Shown: positions 5,852-14,533, numbered from the stretch's first letter. The stretch: DNA of 24,548 nt from Lachnospiraceae bacterium (GCA_023664705.1 JAMPFE010000027.1:1-24548); one strand, 5' to 3'. Program-made: numbers and translations. The notes: generated by a model not told the origin, from the sequence alone.

Positions 5852-7642
5852 ATGAACGACGAAAAAAAATTGGCACTGCTGATCGACAGCGACAACGTTT
5901 CCGCGAAATACGCGCAGTTTATCGTACAGGAGGCTTCCAAGTACGGAGAGCTGATAATAAAGCGGATTTACGGAGATTGGGAAAAGAACAACTCGGGCTG
6001 GAGGATCCCCGCGATGAACAACTCCATTATGCCCGTGCAGCAGAACAGCTACATTGCGGGGAAGAACGCCACCGATTTCTCGATGATAATCGACGCTATG
6101 GACATTTTGTATACATGCAGCGTCGACGGCTTTGTGCTGGTCACGAGCGACAGCGATTTCACGAGGCTGGCGATACGTCTGCGCGAGGCGGGAAAGCTTG
6201 TGGTGGGCATCGGCGAGGTGAAAACGCCGCTCGCGTTTACGTCGAGCTGCCATAAATTCAGCTATCTTAACAGGATATGCGCGAACGTAAGCGACGACTA
6301 CGACGAGAAAACGCTCCGCAGGGCGGTGCTGGATTACGTGCGCGACAACGACGACGGCAGGCTCGACCTTATGAAGATAGACTCCTACCTTACCTCGCGC
6401 TACGGCAACATCGACTACGCGGCGCTCGGCTACAACAGGCTGTCCATGTTTATAAGCAGCTTTCCCGAGCTGCGCCGCAGCAGCAACTTTGTTACGCTCC
6501 GCAAGGGCGCGGCAAAAGCAAAGCCCGCCGAGAGCGCTCCCTCCGAGGCGGACATCACGAACGTTATCGTGGAGTATCTCAAGCGGCAGGGCGGCAGGGA
6601 CGACATCTCGCGCGTGCAGGAGTATATCACGAAGAATATCGGGAAGATAGACTTCTCGCAGTTCGGCTCAAAGCGCTTTGCGAGGTTTATCGACAAGCAG
6701 TCGGCGTTGACCCGCGAAAATAACACTGTCGCGCTGAAATCGGCGGAGAGCGCTCCCGAAAAGCCCATTGTCGAGAAAATATCGGGCAAGCCCATCGAGG
6801 AGATTGTGGAGAAAATCGCCAAGAAGCAGCCCGCAAAGCCCGTTGAAGCGCCCTCCGCGCCCGCAAGGACGATGCATATCAATCCGCAGATATTCTCTAT
6901 GGAAGTGCAGAAATATGCAGCCGAAAATATGCCGAACGGGGGCAATCTCGGGCAGCTGAACAATATGCTGCTGGAAAAATACGGAAAGAACTACGTCTCG
7001 GAGCTCGGGGCGGCTGATTTCGCGGCGGCTGTCGCGTCCGTTTCGGGAGTGACCGCGGCGAAGAACCTCGTGTACACGGCTCAACCCGAAAAGCCCGAGA
7101 CTGCCGAAAATCAGCCCAAGAAGCGCGGCAGAAAGCCCAAGAATGCCGAAAAGCCCGAGGAGAAAACGGTTGAGACGCCCGCTGCCGAGGTCGCGGAGCC
7201 CGAAGAGCCCGCCGCTCCGCAGAAGCCCGACATCAACTCCGTTATCCGCGAGGTGCACGCTTTCGCGGCGCAAAACGAGAACAACGGTCCGCTTGCGGTG
7301 CTGGGAGGGTATTTCACGAAAAAGTACGGCAGGGGCTACCTTAAGGAGCTCGGCTTTACCACGATGAAGAAGCTGATAGCCTCGGTTATCGGCGTGAGCG
7401 TGAAGAACGACCTCGTCGTTATCGACGATGATTTTCTGGAGCGCACCGAGCGGATAGAGCAGTTCGTCAACGACTTCGCGCGCGGCGAGGGCAGCCACAG
7501 CATAAAGGCGCTGAGCGCGGCGATAAAGAAGAGCTTCGAGGGCTTTGATTTCGCGGATTACGGCTACGCGCGGTTCTCCGACTTTATCAACGCGATAGAC
7601 GGCGTGAGGGCGGACAGATACCACGTTGTCGCGGTGGATTGA
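5852..7642 (+). CDS. NYN-domain (PIN-like) putative ribonuclease with about five OST-HTH/LOTUS repeats
   Basis: 596 aa, probably an RNA-processing or RNA-binding protein. Residues 1-142 form a NYN/LabA-like domain with the acidic residues of the PIN-fold active site: LIDSDN (Asp12, Asp14), ATDFSMIIDAMD (Asp75) and TSDSDF (Asp100, Asp102). Five similar helical repeats follow at about 153-217, 234-297, 344-410, 460-525 and 530-596. They share patterns such as IxxYLxxxYGxIDYxxLGYxRLSxFI and end in short V-x-L strands, as in OST-HTH domains that bind RNA. The linkers are Pro/Lys/Glu-rich, and the one near 423-430 (KKRGRKPK) resembles an AT hook. Typical bacterial NYN-OST-HTH proteins, as I recall them, have one or two repeats. 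Function is inferred from domains; the RNA target is unknown. Confidence 0.9.
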   Translation: MNDEKKLALLIDSDNVSAKYAQFIVQEASKYGELIIKRIYGDWEKNNSGWRIPAMNNSIMPVQQNSYIAGKNATDFSMIIDAMDILYTCSVDGFVLVTSDSDFTRLAIRLREAGKLVVGIGEVKTPLAFTSSCHKFSYLNRICANVSDDYDEKTLRRAVLDYVRDNDDGRLDLMKIDSYLTSRYGNIDYAALGYNRLSMFISSFPELRRSSNFVTLRKGAAKAKPAESAPSEADITNVIVEYLKRQGGRDDISRVQEYITKNIGKIDFSQFGSKRFARFIDKQSALTRENNTVALKSAESAPEKPIVEKISGKPIEEIVEKIAKKQPAKPVEAPSAPARTMHINPQIFSMEVQKYAAENMPNGGNLGQLNNMLLEKYGKNYVSELGAADFAAAVASVSGVTAAKNLVYTAQPEKPETAENQPKKRGRKPKNAEKPEEKTVETPAAEVAEPEEPAAPQKPDINSVIREVHAFAAQNENNGPLAVLGGYFTKKYGRGYLKELGFTTMKKLIASVIGVSVKNDLVVIDDDFLERTERIEQFVNDFARGEGSHSIKALSAAIKKSFEGFDFADYGYARFSDFINAIDGVRADRYHVVAVD

Positions 7643-7696
7643 CAAAAATCGGAAGTTAATAGCAAGGTCGGCCGTTAAGTTAAAATTTCTTAATAG

Positions 7697-7731
7697 TTGT
7701 GTAAAATTACTTTATAATTGTGCAATATTAC
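7697..7731 (+). repeat. Pair of imperfect 14-bp direct repeats upstream of the lipoprotein gene
   Basis: TTGTGTAAAATTAC (7697-7710) and TTGTGCAATATTAC (7718-7731) match at 12 of 14 positions and start 21 bases apart, two helical turns. They straddle a possible weak upstream promoter (TTAATA 7690-7695, TATAAT 7713-7718). They may be paired regulator sites, but the region is AT-rich and chance is possible. Confidence 0.35.
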
Positions 7732-7766
7732 AGAAATTTGTCGATGTAAATTAGCTGATTTTGATA

Positions 7767-7795
7767 TTGAAATAAATGCGCGATTAGGTTATAAT
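7767..7795 (+). promoter_or_regulatory. Promoter of the solute-binding lipoprotein gene
   Basis: TTGAAA (7767-7772), 17 bases, TATAAT (7790-7795). The start near 7802 leaves a leader of about 100 nt. The 263-base gap 7643-7905 holds no gene that I can support: it contains the direct repeats, this promoter and the structured leader. Confidence 0.75.
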
Positions 7796-7837
7796 AAAAG
7801 GTGATAAGATAAGGCGAGCTGTCAGACGACGTTCGCC

Positions 7838-7866
7838 GCGCATATCGTATTTAATACCGTATGCGC
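7838..7866 (+). promoter_or_regulatory. Hairpin in the lipoprotein mRNA leader
   Basis: GCGCATA (7838-7844) pairs with TATGCGC (7860-7866), and an inner GTAT/ATAC pair tightens the loop. A weaker GGCGA/TCGCC pair lies just upstream (about 7813-7837). There is no T run, so it is not a terminator; it may stabilise the mRNA or take part in regulation. It does not match a riboswitch class I know. Confidence 0.4.
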
Positions 7867-7905
7867 CGAAAGCGTATAAGCTTAATATTTTACGGAGGTG
7901 CATCA

Positions 7906-9477
7906 ATGAAAAAATTCAAGTCAATTGCCGCGGCTGTCATGGCGGGGGCAATGGTGCTGACGATGACCGCGTGCGAGGAAGAGATACCGAACAGCGGTAA
8001 CGGCAGCGGAGGAGGAACGCCCGCGGGCGGTCAGTCCTCGAGCTCCAGCAGCACGGGTTCTCTCCAGTCCTCGCGCTCCGAGTACGTTGACTCCAACGTT
8101 CAGTCGGCGGTTCAGCAGATAACGGATCAGCTCGAAGACCCCAACATGGAGGTTACGGAGCCTATCAGGTGGCTCGCGTGGTATAATATACAGGAGGCTA
8201 CTCCCGCGGGCGAGCTGTTCAAGACCGCTTACGGAGTTCCCAAGAACAGCAAGGACGGAAATATCTTCGTTTGGGAAAACGTTACCTACGAGGAGCGCTA
8301 TACCCGTCTTAACACGCTTATCCAGTCGGGCGACTCCCCCGACCTGTTCCCGTTCGAGGGCACGGACTTCCCGATAGGCATCGTCAACAACAGATACCAG
8401 GCGCTGGACGATATACTCGACCTCAGCAACGAGGCGAAGTGGGGCGCGGCTGCGGATCTGATGGATCAGTACGTTGTCAACGGCAAGCACTACTGCGCGT
8501 TCTGGGAGATTACTCTCGGCTCGCTTATGTGGTATAAGAAGAGCGCTATCGCGGAGATAGGCGCGGACGATCCTCAGGAGCTCTTCAAGCAGGGCAAATG
8601 GGATTGGGACGCTCTCTTCGATATGGGTATGAAGTGGCAGCAGAGCGGCACGGAGGATTCGCCCAGATACCTCTACGACGGCTGGGGCGTTGAGAATAAC
8701 TTTATGCTCTCTACGGGCGTTCCGCTTATCTCCATGGAGGGCGGCAAGCTTACGAGCAATCTGCACGACTCCCGCATTGAGAGAGCGGTAGACTTCATCG
8801 ACCGTCTCGCCGACAACAACCTCCCGTTCGACAGAGTTAACAACGGTTGGTCGATAAGCCCCAGAGCATGGTGCAACAACCAGACGCTGTTCTTCTGCGA
8901 GGGTATCTGGAGATACGAGGGCAACGGCTGGAACGGCAAGTCCGAGACTCCCGAGGATAAGGCTGCTATGGCGGCTGCCGACGGTCTGAAGGACTATCGT
9001 ATCAGATACAACTGGCCCGAGGACGAGATATGCGTAGTTCCTTTCCCGAAGGATCCGCAGGCCGATAAGCACTATGTAGCGCTTAAGCAGGATTCGCTGA
9101 TGTGGGTAAAGGGCTCCACCAACGCAAACGGCGTTAAGGCTTGGATCGACTGCAGCGTTACCGCGGCAAAGGATCCCGCAACGTCCGAGGCGGCTAAGCA
9201 GCAGTCTATCGACGACCCGACCAAGCAGTGGACTCGCGAGCTGCTCGACTTCCTGTATCCGCTTTACGCGCTTGACGGAAGCAGCCCCGTATCCGCAGTT
9301 GCGGAGTTCCGCACGGGTATGCCTTATCCGATTTACGACAGCAACGCTTCCAACAGCCCCGTGGCTGCTCTTACGGACTATATGTACGTTGACTCGACGT
9401 ATACGACCGTCCGCGACGAGAACGAAAGCGCTATCAATCAGGCGATCGACGACCTCAACAAGCAGTTGGGCGTATAA
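7906..9477 (+). CDS. Extracellular solute-binding lipoprotein (ABC importer type, probably sugar)
   Basis: 523 aa. ATG at 7906 is chosen because GGAGGTG ends 5 bases before it and it opens a lipoprotein signal: MKKFKS, a hydrophobic stretch, then lipobox LTMTAC with Cys23 as the lipidated residue. A Gly/Ser-rich linker (about 30-62) tethers the domain to the membrane. The body has features of family-1 substrate-binding proteins: a periplasmic-binding fold, DSPDLFPFEG in the first lobe, many Trp/Tyr residues (WDWDALFDMGMKW) that could stack on a sugar, and VDFIDRLADNNL. No permease or ATPase gene is adjacent, so it must use a transporter encoded elsewhere or act as a sensor. A promoter precedes it and a strong terminator follows, so it is monocistronic. 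The ligand is unknown. Confidence 0.9.
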   Translation: MKKFKSIAAAVMAGAMVLTMTACEEEIPNSGNGSGGGTPAGGQSSSSSSTGSLQSSRSEYVDSNVQSAVQQITDQLEDPNMEVTEPIRWLAWYNIQEATPAGELFKTAYGVPKNSKDGNIFVWENVTYEERYTRLNTLIQSGDSPDLFPFEGTDFPIGIVNNRYQALDDILDLSNEAKWGAAADLMDQYVVNGKHYCAFWEITLGSLMWYKKSAIAEIGADDPQELFKQGKWDWDALFDMGMKWQQSGTEDSPRYLYDGWGVENNFMLSTGVPLISMEGGKLTSNLHDSRIERAVDFIDRLADNNLPFDRVNNGWSISPRAWCNNQTLFFCEGIWRYEGNGWNGKSETPEDKAAMAAADGLKDYRIRYNWPEDEICVVPFPKDPQADKHYVALKQDSLMWVKGSTNANGVKAWIDCSVTAAKDPATSEAAKQQSIDDPTKQWTRELLDFLYPLYALDGSSPVSAVAEFRTGMPYPIYDSNASNSPVAALTDYMYVDSTYTTVRDENESAINQAIDDLNKQLGV

Positions 9478-9491
9478 CGGCAAATATTTCC

Positions 9492-9523
9492 AACTCCCTC
9501 CGAATTTCGGGGGGAGTTTTTTT
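9492..9523 (+). terminator. Terminator of the solute-binding lipoprotein gene
   Basis: AACTCCCTCCG (9492-9502) pairs with CGGGGGGAGTT (9508-9518) with one T-G wobble, loop AATTT, then a T run to 9523. Confidence 0.92.
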
Positions 9524-9555
9524 CATTTTTTTCACAATTATAAGGTATATATAGG

Positions 9556-9584
9556 TTGAATTCTTGTGCAGAATATGTTATAAT
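9556..9584 (+). promoter_or_regulatory. Promoter of the RING-like membrane protein gene
   Basis: TTGAAT (9556-9561), 17 bases, TATAAT (9579-9584), with an extended TGT. The reading frame that begins inside this promoter is therefore not the real start of the following gene. Confidence 0.75.
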
Positions 9585-9624
9585 TAAAGTGTGTATGTGC
9601 AAAATCGAGCGAAAGGAAATGAAA

Positions 9625-10515
9625 ATGGCTGAATACGATAGATTTAAAAATAAGCTTTGCCCCGTGTGCAGGGCGCCGTTTACGGAAAACGCGGATATAG
9701 TCGTTTGCCCCGAATGCGGCACGCCGCACCATAGGGTGTGCTATCTGACGAGGGGCAGCTGCGCGCTTGAGGAGCTCCACGGAAAGGGCTTTGTCTGGAG
9801 CGGCAGGCTCCCCGACGAGCCCGAGCCGCAAAAGCCCGCGCAGCCCGTAAGCGAGCGGCACGCAGAATATCCCGAGGGCGTGCCGAGCATCTCCGAGGAG
9901 GAGCTTTTGGAGGCTCTCGACGAGGATAACCCGTTCCGCGAATTTATAAACGGCGTTTCCGACAAGGCTCTCGGCGAGGACGGCGTGAGCATGCACGAGC
10001 TTTCGGCGTACTCCGCGACCTCTATCTTCCATTACGGCAGGGCGTTCCGCTCGTTCCGCGGAATGACGGACGGGAAAAAGCATATGCTGTTTTTCAACGC
10101 GTGCAGCGGACTTTTCGCGCCCGTGTTCCAGTTTTACCGCAAAATGGACTTTTTCGGCGTTATCGTGCTGATAGTGATGACGCTGCCGTCCGCGCTGATG
10201 ACGCTTACGGCAATGGGCGGCGAAACGTCGGGCGTAAGCGACGGCGCTTATCTGCTGTATAATATCTTCAACATAGCGGTAATGGTCGCGCTTTGCATTT
10301 TCGGCGACTATATCTACTACCGTCACGCGGTAAAGCGCATACGCAAAATTCGCGAGGATTTCAAGGACAAACCGACCTCCGACGAGTATTATATGGCGCT
10401 TTACGAAAGCGGAAAGCCCTCCTTTGCGAGAGCGGCGCTCGGTCTGCTCGCGATGATGTTTATGGAGGCTTGCGTTATCGCCCTGCCGTATATACTTACG
10501 GGAGCGGGGACGTAA
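9625..10515 (+). CDS. Prokaryotic RING-like zinc-finger membrane protein
   Basis: 296 aa, function unknown. ATG at 9625 is preferred over ATG at 9619 because AAAGGAA gives 8-base spacing to it. Residues 12-46 form a treble-clef or RING-like zinc site: Cys12, Cys15, Cys28, Cys31, His35/36, Cys39, Cys46 (CPVCRAPF...CPECGTPHHRVCY), as in the prokaryotic RING finger family. An acidic Pro-rich linker follows. The C-terminal half contains IFHYGRAFRSF and about three membrane helices (near 175-200, 213-240, 270-294), an arrangement seen in DUF2628-type proteins. The zinc domain is probably cytosolic. Whether it has any ubiquitin-like role is not implied. It may be cotranscribed with the next gene, 60 bases away with no terminator. 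Confidence 0.8.
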   Translation: MAEYDRFKNKLCPVCRAPFTENADIVVCPECGTPHHRVCYLTRGSCALEELHGKGFVWSGRLPDEPEPQKPAQPVSERHAEYPEGVPSISEEELLEALDEDNPFREFINGVSDKALGEDGVSMHELSAYSATSIFHYGRAFRSFRGMTDGKKHMLFFNACSGLFAPVFQFYRKMDFFGVIVLIVMTLPSALMTLTAMGGETSGVSDGAYLLYNIFNIAVMVALCIFGDYIYYRHAVKRIRKIREDFKDKPTSDEYYMALYESGKPSFARAALGLLAMMFMEACVIALPYILTGAGT

Positions 10516-10575
10516 ACGTTAATATAAAGTTAATAAAACGGGCACTCGCCGAAATGAAGAGGAAATCAAGAAATA

Positions 10576-12411
10576 ATGAGACACAGACTGGAACAATTTT
10601 ATGCCGCGTTCGGCGATAAGGGCGTTATGTTTATCCTGTTCGCGCTGTCGGTGGTGGTGAACTCGCTGCTGACCGTGAGCATATCGCTGCCCTCGATATA
10701 TCCCGACGAGATAACCGTTGCGGGCATAGCGGCTTACTATTCGGGCGGCGGCTGGTCGGGGCTTATGGAGCAGATAGGCGGCGACTGCGGCTACGTGCAG
10801 GCGCTGGTTTACGCGCCGCTGTTTCTTCTGCTGAAAAACCCGTATGCGCTGTACAAGGCAATGCTCGTCGTAAACGGCATACTGGTGAGCTTTATACCGC
10901 TTATCGCGTACCACCTCGCGGCGAAATTCGGCGTAATGCGCGTGCGCTTCAAGCTGCTGATAGCGCTCTGCTGCGGAATGTACTTTTCGTATCTGACGAG
11001 CTCCAAGTTCATATGGAACGAGGCTTCGGCGAGCCTTTTCGGGTGGCTGCTGGTGCTTTGCATGTTCAACGCGCGGGACAGGAAGAACCGCTATACGCGC
11101 TTTACGATGTCGCTGCTTTCGGGATTTTTGTGCGCGGTATCCTACGCCGCCGACAGGAAAATGCTGGCGGTCGCGGCGGCGATGGTGCTTACGGTGCTGC
11201 TGTCGAGGCTGATATTCAAGGAGAAGATAGTCAATCTTCCGATATTCTTTATCTCGCTTACGGTATCCTTCGGCGCGGAGTTTCTGGCGCGGGCGATGCT
11301 CATACAGAACGTCTGGAACGGCGCGGAGAGCTCTCTCGCGGACGATGCGGCTAACGCCGCGGAGCGTCTCGGTCCCACGGGGAATTTTTTCGGGGTGTTC
11401 TTCTCGCACATCTACGCGTTTATGACCTCGACGTTCGGCATGGGGGCGATAGCGGGGGCGCTGTTCGTTATCCTTATACTGACGTGGATAACGGAAATGA
11501 TAAAGAACAAGAGCGAGTCCCTTGAAAACGACGCCAAGGTCTACGAGCCCATAAAGCACAAGTACGGGCTGCACATAACCATTTTCGCGCTGTTTCAGTT
11601 TCTGGCGATAGGCTGCGCGTCGGTCATTTCCGCGCTGTTTTCGTTCAATACGGGAATGTCCTCGGACGGCTCGACGGTTTTCGGGCGCTACACCGACAAT
11701 ATAGCGCCGTTTGCGATGTTTCTGGTGCTGGTGTTTGTGTTTTTGTACGGCATCGACCTGAAAAAGCTGCTCTTCAGCGCCGTGATATACGGCTACGCCT
11801 GCCTTTGCTTCGGGATAGTCGGATATCCCCTCGTAAGCGGCACGGAGAGCCGTCTTACAGCCGCGGCGACGGGGCTTGTCCCGCTTGACCTCGGAAGCGT
11901 TTCGACGGAGCTTACGGGCATGAGCTACGTCATAATGTCCTCGCTGGCGTTTTCGGTCATCGCGCTGCTGATAGTGTTCGCGTCCTGCTCGAGAAGGCAC
12001 CGCACGGGGCTTGTTTCGCTTTCGATACTGTTTATGATAGCCTACACCTCGGCATATTCGGGGCTGATATATCTGCCGTCGGTCGGCGCGGAAAGCTCCG
12101 AGAAAGCCGAGCCCTACGTCGAGGTCTCGAGGCTGCTGTACAATACCTCGCAGTCCCCGCCGATAGTCGTGTTCGAGTCCGACCCGAGCCTTGCCGCGAC
12201 CTTGCAGTTCCTCGCGCCCGACACGAAGGTGACTATGCTGAATAAGGGCGGGCGGGTGCCCGAATCCTGCCTGCTTATCGCGGAAAACGGCGTCGAGGCG
12301 CCGTTTGAGGGCGGCTTCTACGATATGGTCGGGCGAACGGGCAGCTATACCGTTTACGCCTACGGAGAGAGCGCGCGCGACTTTATGCGGTACAGCTCCT
12401 CGAACGGGTAA
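10576..12411 (+). CDS. Polytopic membrane protein, GT-C glycosyltransferase-like
   Basis: 611 aa with about ten to twelve predicted membrane helices. The first (about 17-36) is followed by a loop with YPDE near residue 43, an acidic pair placed like the catalytic acid of GT-C glycosyltransferases (ArnT/PMT type), then a large extracytoplasmic loop and LVYAPLFLLLKNPYALYKA, typical of these proteins. The last 110 or so residues after the final helix form a soluble domain (PPIVVFESDPSLAATLQFLAP...). Such enzymes move sugars from polyprenyl-phosphate donors to lipids or proteins at the cell surface. Membrane location is secure; enzyme class is a moderate inference and the substrate is unknown. 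Confidence 0.75.
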   Translation: MRHRLEQFYAAFGDKGVMFILFALSVVVNSLLTVSISLPSIYPDEITVAGIAAYYSGGGWSGLMEQIGGDCGYVQALVYAPLFLLLKNPYALYKAMLVVNGILVSFIPLIAYHLAAKFGVMRVRFKLLIALCCGMYFSYLTSSKFIWNEASASLFGWLLVLCMFNARDRKNRYTRFTMSLLSGFLCAVSYAADRKMLAVAAAMVLTVLLSRLIFKEKIVNLPIFFISLTVSFGAEFLARAMLIQNVWNGAESSLADDAANAAERLGPTGNFFGVFFSHIYAFMTSTFGMGAIAGALFVILILTWITEMIKNKSESLENDAKVYEPIKHKYGLHITIFALFQFLAIGCASVISALFSFNTGMSSDGSTVFGRYTDNIAPFAMFLVLVFVFLYGIDLKKLLFSAVIYGYACLCFGIVGYPLVSGTESRLTAAATGLVPLDLGSVSTELTGMSYVIMSSLAFSVIALLIVFASCSRRHRTGLVSLSILFMIAYTSAYSGLIYLPSVGAESSEKAEPYVEVSRLLYNTSQSPPIVVFESDPSLAATLQFLAPDTKVTMLNKGGRVPESCLLIAENGVEAPFEGGFYDMVGRTGSYTVYAYGESARDFMRYSSSNG

Positions 12412-12445
12412 CTAAAGCGAATGAATTAAAATACGGGGGGACAAT

Positions 12446-13810
12446 ATGCCGATATTTAAAAAAGCCGCCAAGCGCTTTAACCCCGCGCGGACGCTGGTCA
12501 TAGGGTTCGCGGTGATAATCGCCGCCGGGACGCTGCTGCTCTGCCTGCCGATATCATCGAAATCGCGGGAGTTCACGCCGATTTTCGACTGCCTTTTCAC
12601 GGCGACCTCGGCGAGCTGCGTTACGGGCTTGACGATCTACGATACATATCTTCACTGGTCGCTTTTCGGGCAGATAGTTATTGCGCTGCTGATACAGGTG
12701 GGGGGCTTGGGATTTGTTACCATAATCACGTTTTTCAACGTCGCGGCGGGGAAAAAGCTCGGCTATCGGACGCTGAAAAACGCGGCGGGAGACCTCACCG
12801 AAAGCAGCTTTGAGGGCGGCAGGAGTATTTTTGTAAGCATTATCAAATATTCGTTTATTTTCGAGCTCTGCGGGGCGGCGGTGCTCGCGGCGGTGTTCGT
12901 TCCGAAATACGGAGCCTACGGCGTGTGGATGAGCGTCTTTATGAGCATTACGGCGTTCTGCAACGCGGGCTTCGACCTTATGGGAATGGAGGGCGCGGGC
13001 ACGAGCCTTATCTCCTGCCAGAACGACCCCGCGGTTCTGATAACCGTCTCACTGCTGATAATAGTCGGCGGTCTGGGATTTATTGTCTGGGAAAACTTTC
13101 TCAATATCCGCACGCGCAAAAAGCTCAGCCTGCACACTCGGACGGTGCTGATAATGTCGGGGATACTTATCGTCGGCGGGACGGTTTTCTATTTGATATC
13201 CGAGAGCGGCAATCCCGCGACCATGAAGGATATGCCGTTCGGCGAAAAGCTGTTGAACGCGTTTTTCACCTCCGTTTCCACGAGAACGGCGGGCTATGAC
13301 AGCGTGGGTATGGGCGAAATGACCGAGTTTTCGCAGCTCGGCAGCGTGCTGCTGATGTTTATCGGCGCGGCTCCGGGTTCTACGGGCGGCGGCATAAAGG
13401 TGACTACGCTTATGGTGCTGATAATGACGGTGTTGTCCTATATCCGCAACAAAAACGACGTGGAGCTGTTCCGCCACAAGATCGACAAGCTGACCATTTA
13501 CCGCACGCTGGTCATTTCGGTTTTGTCGATGTTCGCGGTGGGTGTGTGCTTTACGGCGCTGTATTTCTCGATGCCCGAGGGAACTCAAGTGGGCGCTGTG
13601 CAGTGCCTGTTCGACGCGGTGAGCGCGTTTTCGACGGCGGGGCTTACGGCGGGCGCGGCGGCGCTTACGGGCACCGCGGGGAAGATATTGCTGATATTTA
13701 CGATGTTTATCGGCAGGGTAGGTCCCATGTCGCTGATAATGTCGCTTGTAATGAACAGCCGCGAGCGCAAGAACATCGTCGTTCCCGACGGGCATATTCT
13801 GATAGGATAA
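12446..13810 (+). CDS. ktrB: Potassium uptake protein, KtrB/TrkH family
   Basis: 454-aa integral membrane protein conducting K+ (or K+/Na+ symport). Built from four M1-P-M2 units, each with its filter glycine: TSASCVTGL (Gly61), ITAFCNAGF (Gly175), STRTAGYDS (Gly283) and VSAFSTAGL (Gly399). The conserved GAAPGSTGGGIKVTT segment (308-322) lies in the third unit's helix that gates the pore. It ends with a short basic tail. The cytosolic regulatory subunit (KtrA/TrkA, RCK domain) is not adjacent in this window, though it usually is in operons, so it must be elsewhere. It is preceded by the recurring TACGGG(G/A)GG ribosome site and followed 15 bases later by the methyltransferase gene. Family is certain; KtrB versus TrkH subtype is less so. 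Confidence 0.93.
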   Translation: MPIFKKAAKRFNPARTLVIGFAVIIAAGTLLLCLPISSKSREFTPIFDCLFTATSASCVTGLTIYDTYLHWSLFGQIVIALLIQVGGLGFVTIITFFNVAAGKKLGYRTLKNAAGDLTESSFEGGRSIFVSIIKYSFIFELCGAAVLAAVFVPKYGAYGVWMSVFMSITAFCNAGFDLMGMEGAGTSLISCQNDPAVLITVSLLIIVGGLGFIVWENFLNIRTRKKLSLHTRTVLIMSGILIVGGTVFYLISESGNPATMKDMPFGEKLLNAFFTSVSTRTAGYDSVGMGEMTEFSQLGSVLLMFIGAAPGSTGGGIKVTTLMVLIMTVLSYIRNKNDVELFRHKIDKLTIYRTLVISVLSMFAVGVCFTALYFSMPEGTQVGAVQCLFDAVSAFSTAGLTAGAAALTGTAGKILLIFTMFIGRVGPMSLIMSLVMNSRERKNIVVPDGHILIG

Positions 13811-13825
13811 GCGGGGTCTGCAAGT

Positions 13826-14533
13826 ATGGAAACAGAAGCATTTCAGCTCGGCAAAATAAAGATGTACGTCTCCGAGGATCACCGCTTCGGCACGGACGCT
13901 TTCCTGCTCGCGCACTACGCGAACGTGCATAAAAACGACGTGGTTTGCGACCTTTGCACGGGCTGCGGCATTATTCCGCTGATATTCTGCAAAGGCATAC
14001 CGCCCAAGCTGATATACGCCGTCGACATACAAAGTGAGGCGATCTCCCTGCTGCGGAAAACCGCAGACGAAAACGGGCTGCAAAGCGTCATTAAGCCGAT
14101 AGAGTGCGACCTGCGGAATATCCCGCAGAGCGTGCTGACGTATGGGACCGTCGACGTCGTTACGGTCAATCCGCCGTATATGCCGAGCAATTCGGGGCTC
14201 GAAAAGGTCTCGCGGGCGCAGGCTATCGCGCGGCACGAGCTTATGTGCAATATCGAGGACGTATGCGCGGCGGCGGGGAGGCTGCTGAAATACGGCGGGC
14301 TGCTGAAGATGTGCCACCGCCCCGAGCGGCTCGGCGACGTTATCTGCGCCATGCGGAGCAGCAAGATAGAGCCCAAGGCGGTTACGTTCGTCTGCAACGG
14401 CGTCAACGAAAAGCCGTGGCTGTTCCTTATCAGCGGCAAAAAGGGCGCAAATCACGGAATGACGGTCGAAAAGCCGCTTATTCTCATGGAAAACGGCGTT
14501 TACACGGAGGAATACGAGAAATTGTATGAATAA
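13826..14533 (+). CDS. trmN6: TrmN6-like tRNA (adenine-N6) methyltransferase (YabB/YfiC family)
   Basis: 235 aa, S-adenosylmethionine-dependent, cytoplasmic. The N-terminal sequence YVSEDHRFGTDAFLLAHYA is characteristic of the family. DLCTGCGIIPL (42-52) is the SAM-binding motif I and NPPY (115-118) is the amino-methyltransferase catalytic motif. In E. coli the homologue modifies A37 of tRNA1(Val); the tRNA target here is inferred. B. subtilis has the same gene (yabB) just upstream of yazA and rsmI (yabC); here rsmI follows after one different gene. The stop overlaps the next start by 8 bases. Confidence 0.9.
   Translation: METEAFQLGKIKMYVSEDHRFGTDAFLLAHYANVHKNDVVCDLCTGCGIIPLIFCKGIPPKLIYAVDIQSEAISLLRKTADENGLQSVIKPIECDLRNIPQSVLTYGTVDVVTVNPPYMPSNSGLEKVSRAQAIARHELMCNIEDVCAAAGRLLKYGGLLKMCHRPERLGDVICAMRSSKIEPKAVTFVCNGVNEKPWLFLISGKKGANHGMTVEKPLILMENGVYTEEYEKLYE

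Noticed and set aside
7921..9483. 520-codon open frame on the minus strand opposite the lipoprotein gene
   Set aside because: Composition is Arg/Val/Leu-rich as expected from antisense of biased codons; no start signal; the plus-strand lipoprotein is unmistakable.
10519..12000. 493-codon minus-strand frame opposite the GT-C-like gene
   Set aside because: Arg/His/Gln-rich low-complexity translation typical of shadow frames; the plus frame has regular membrane helices.
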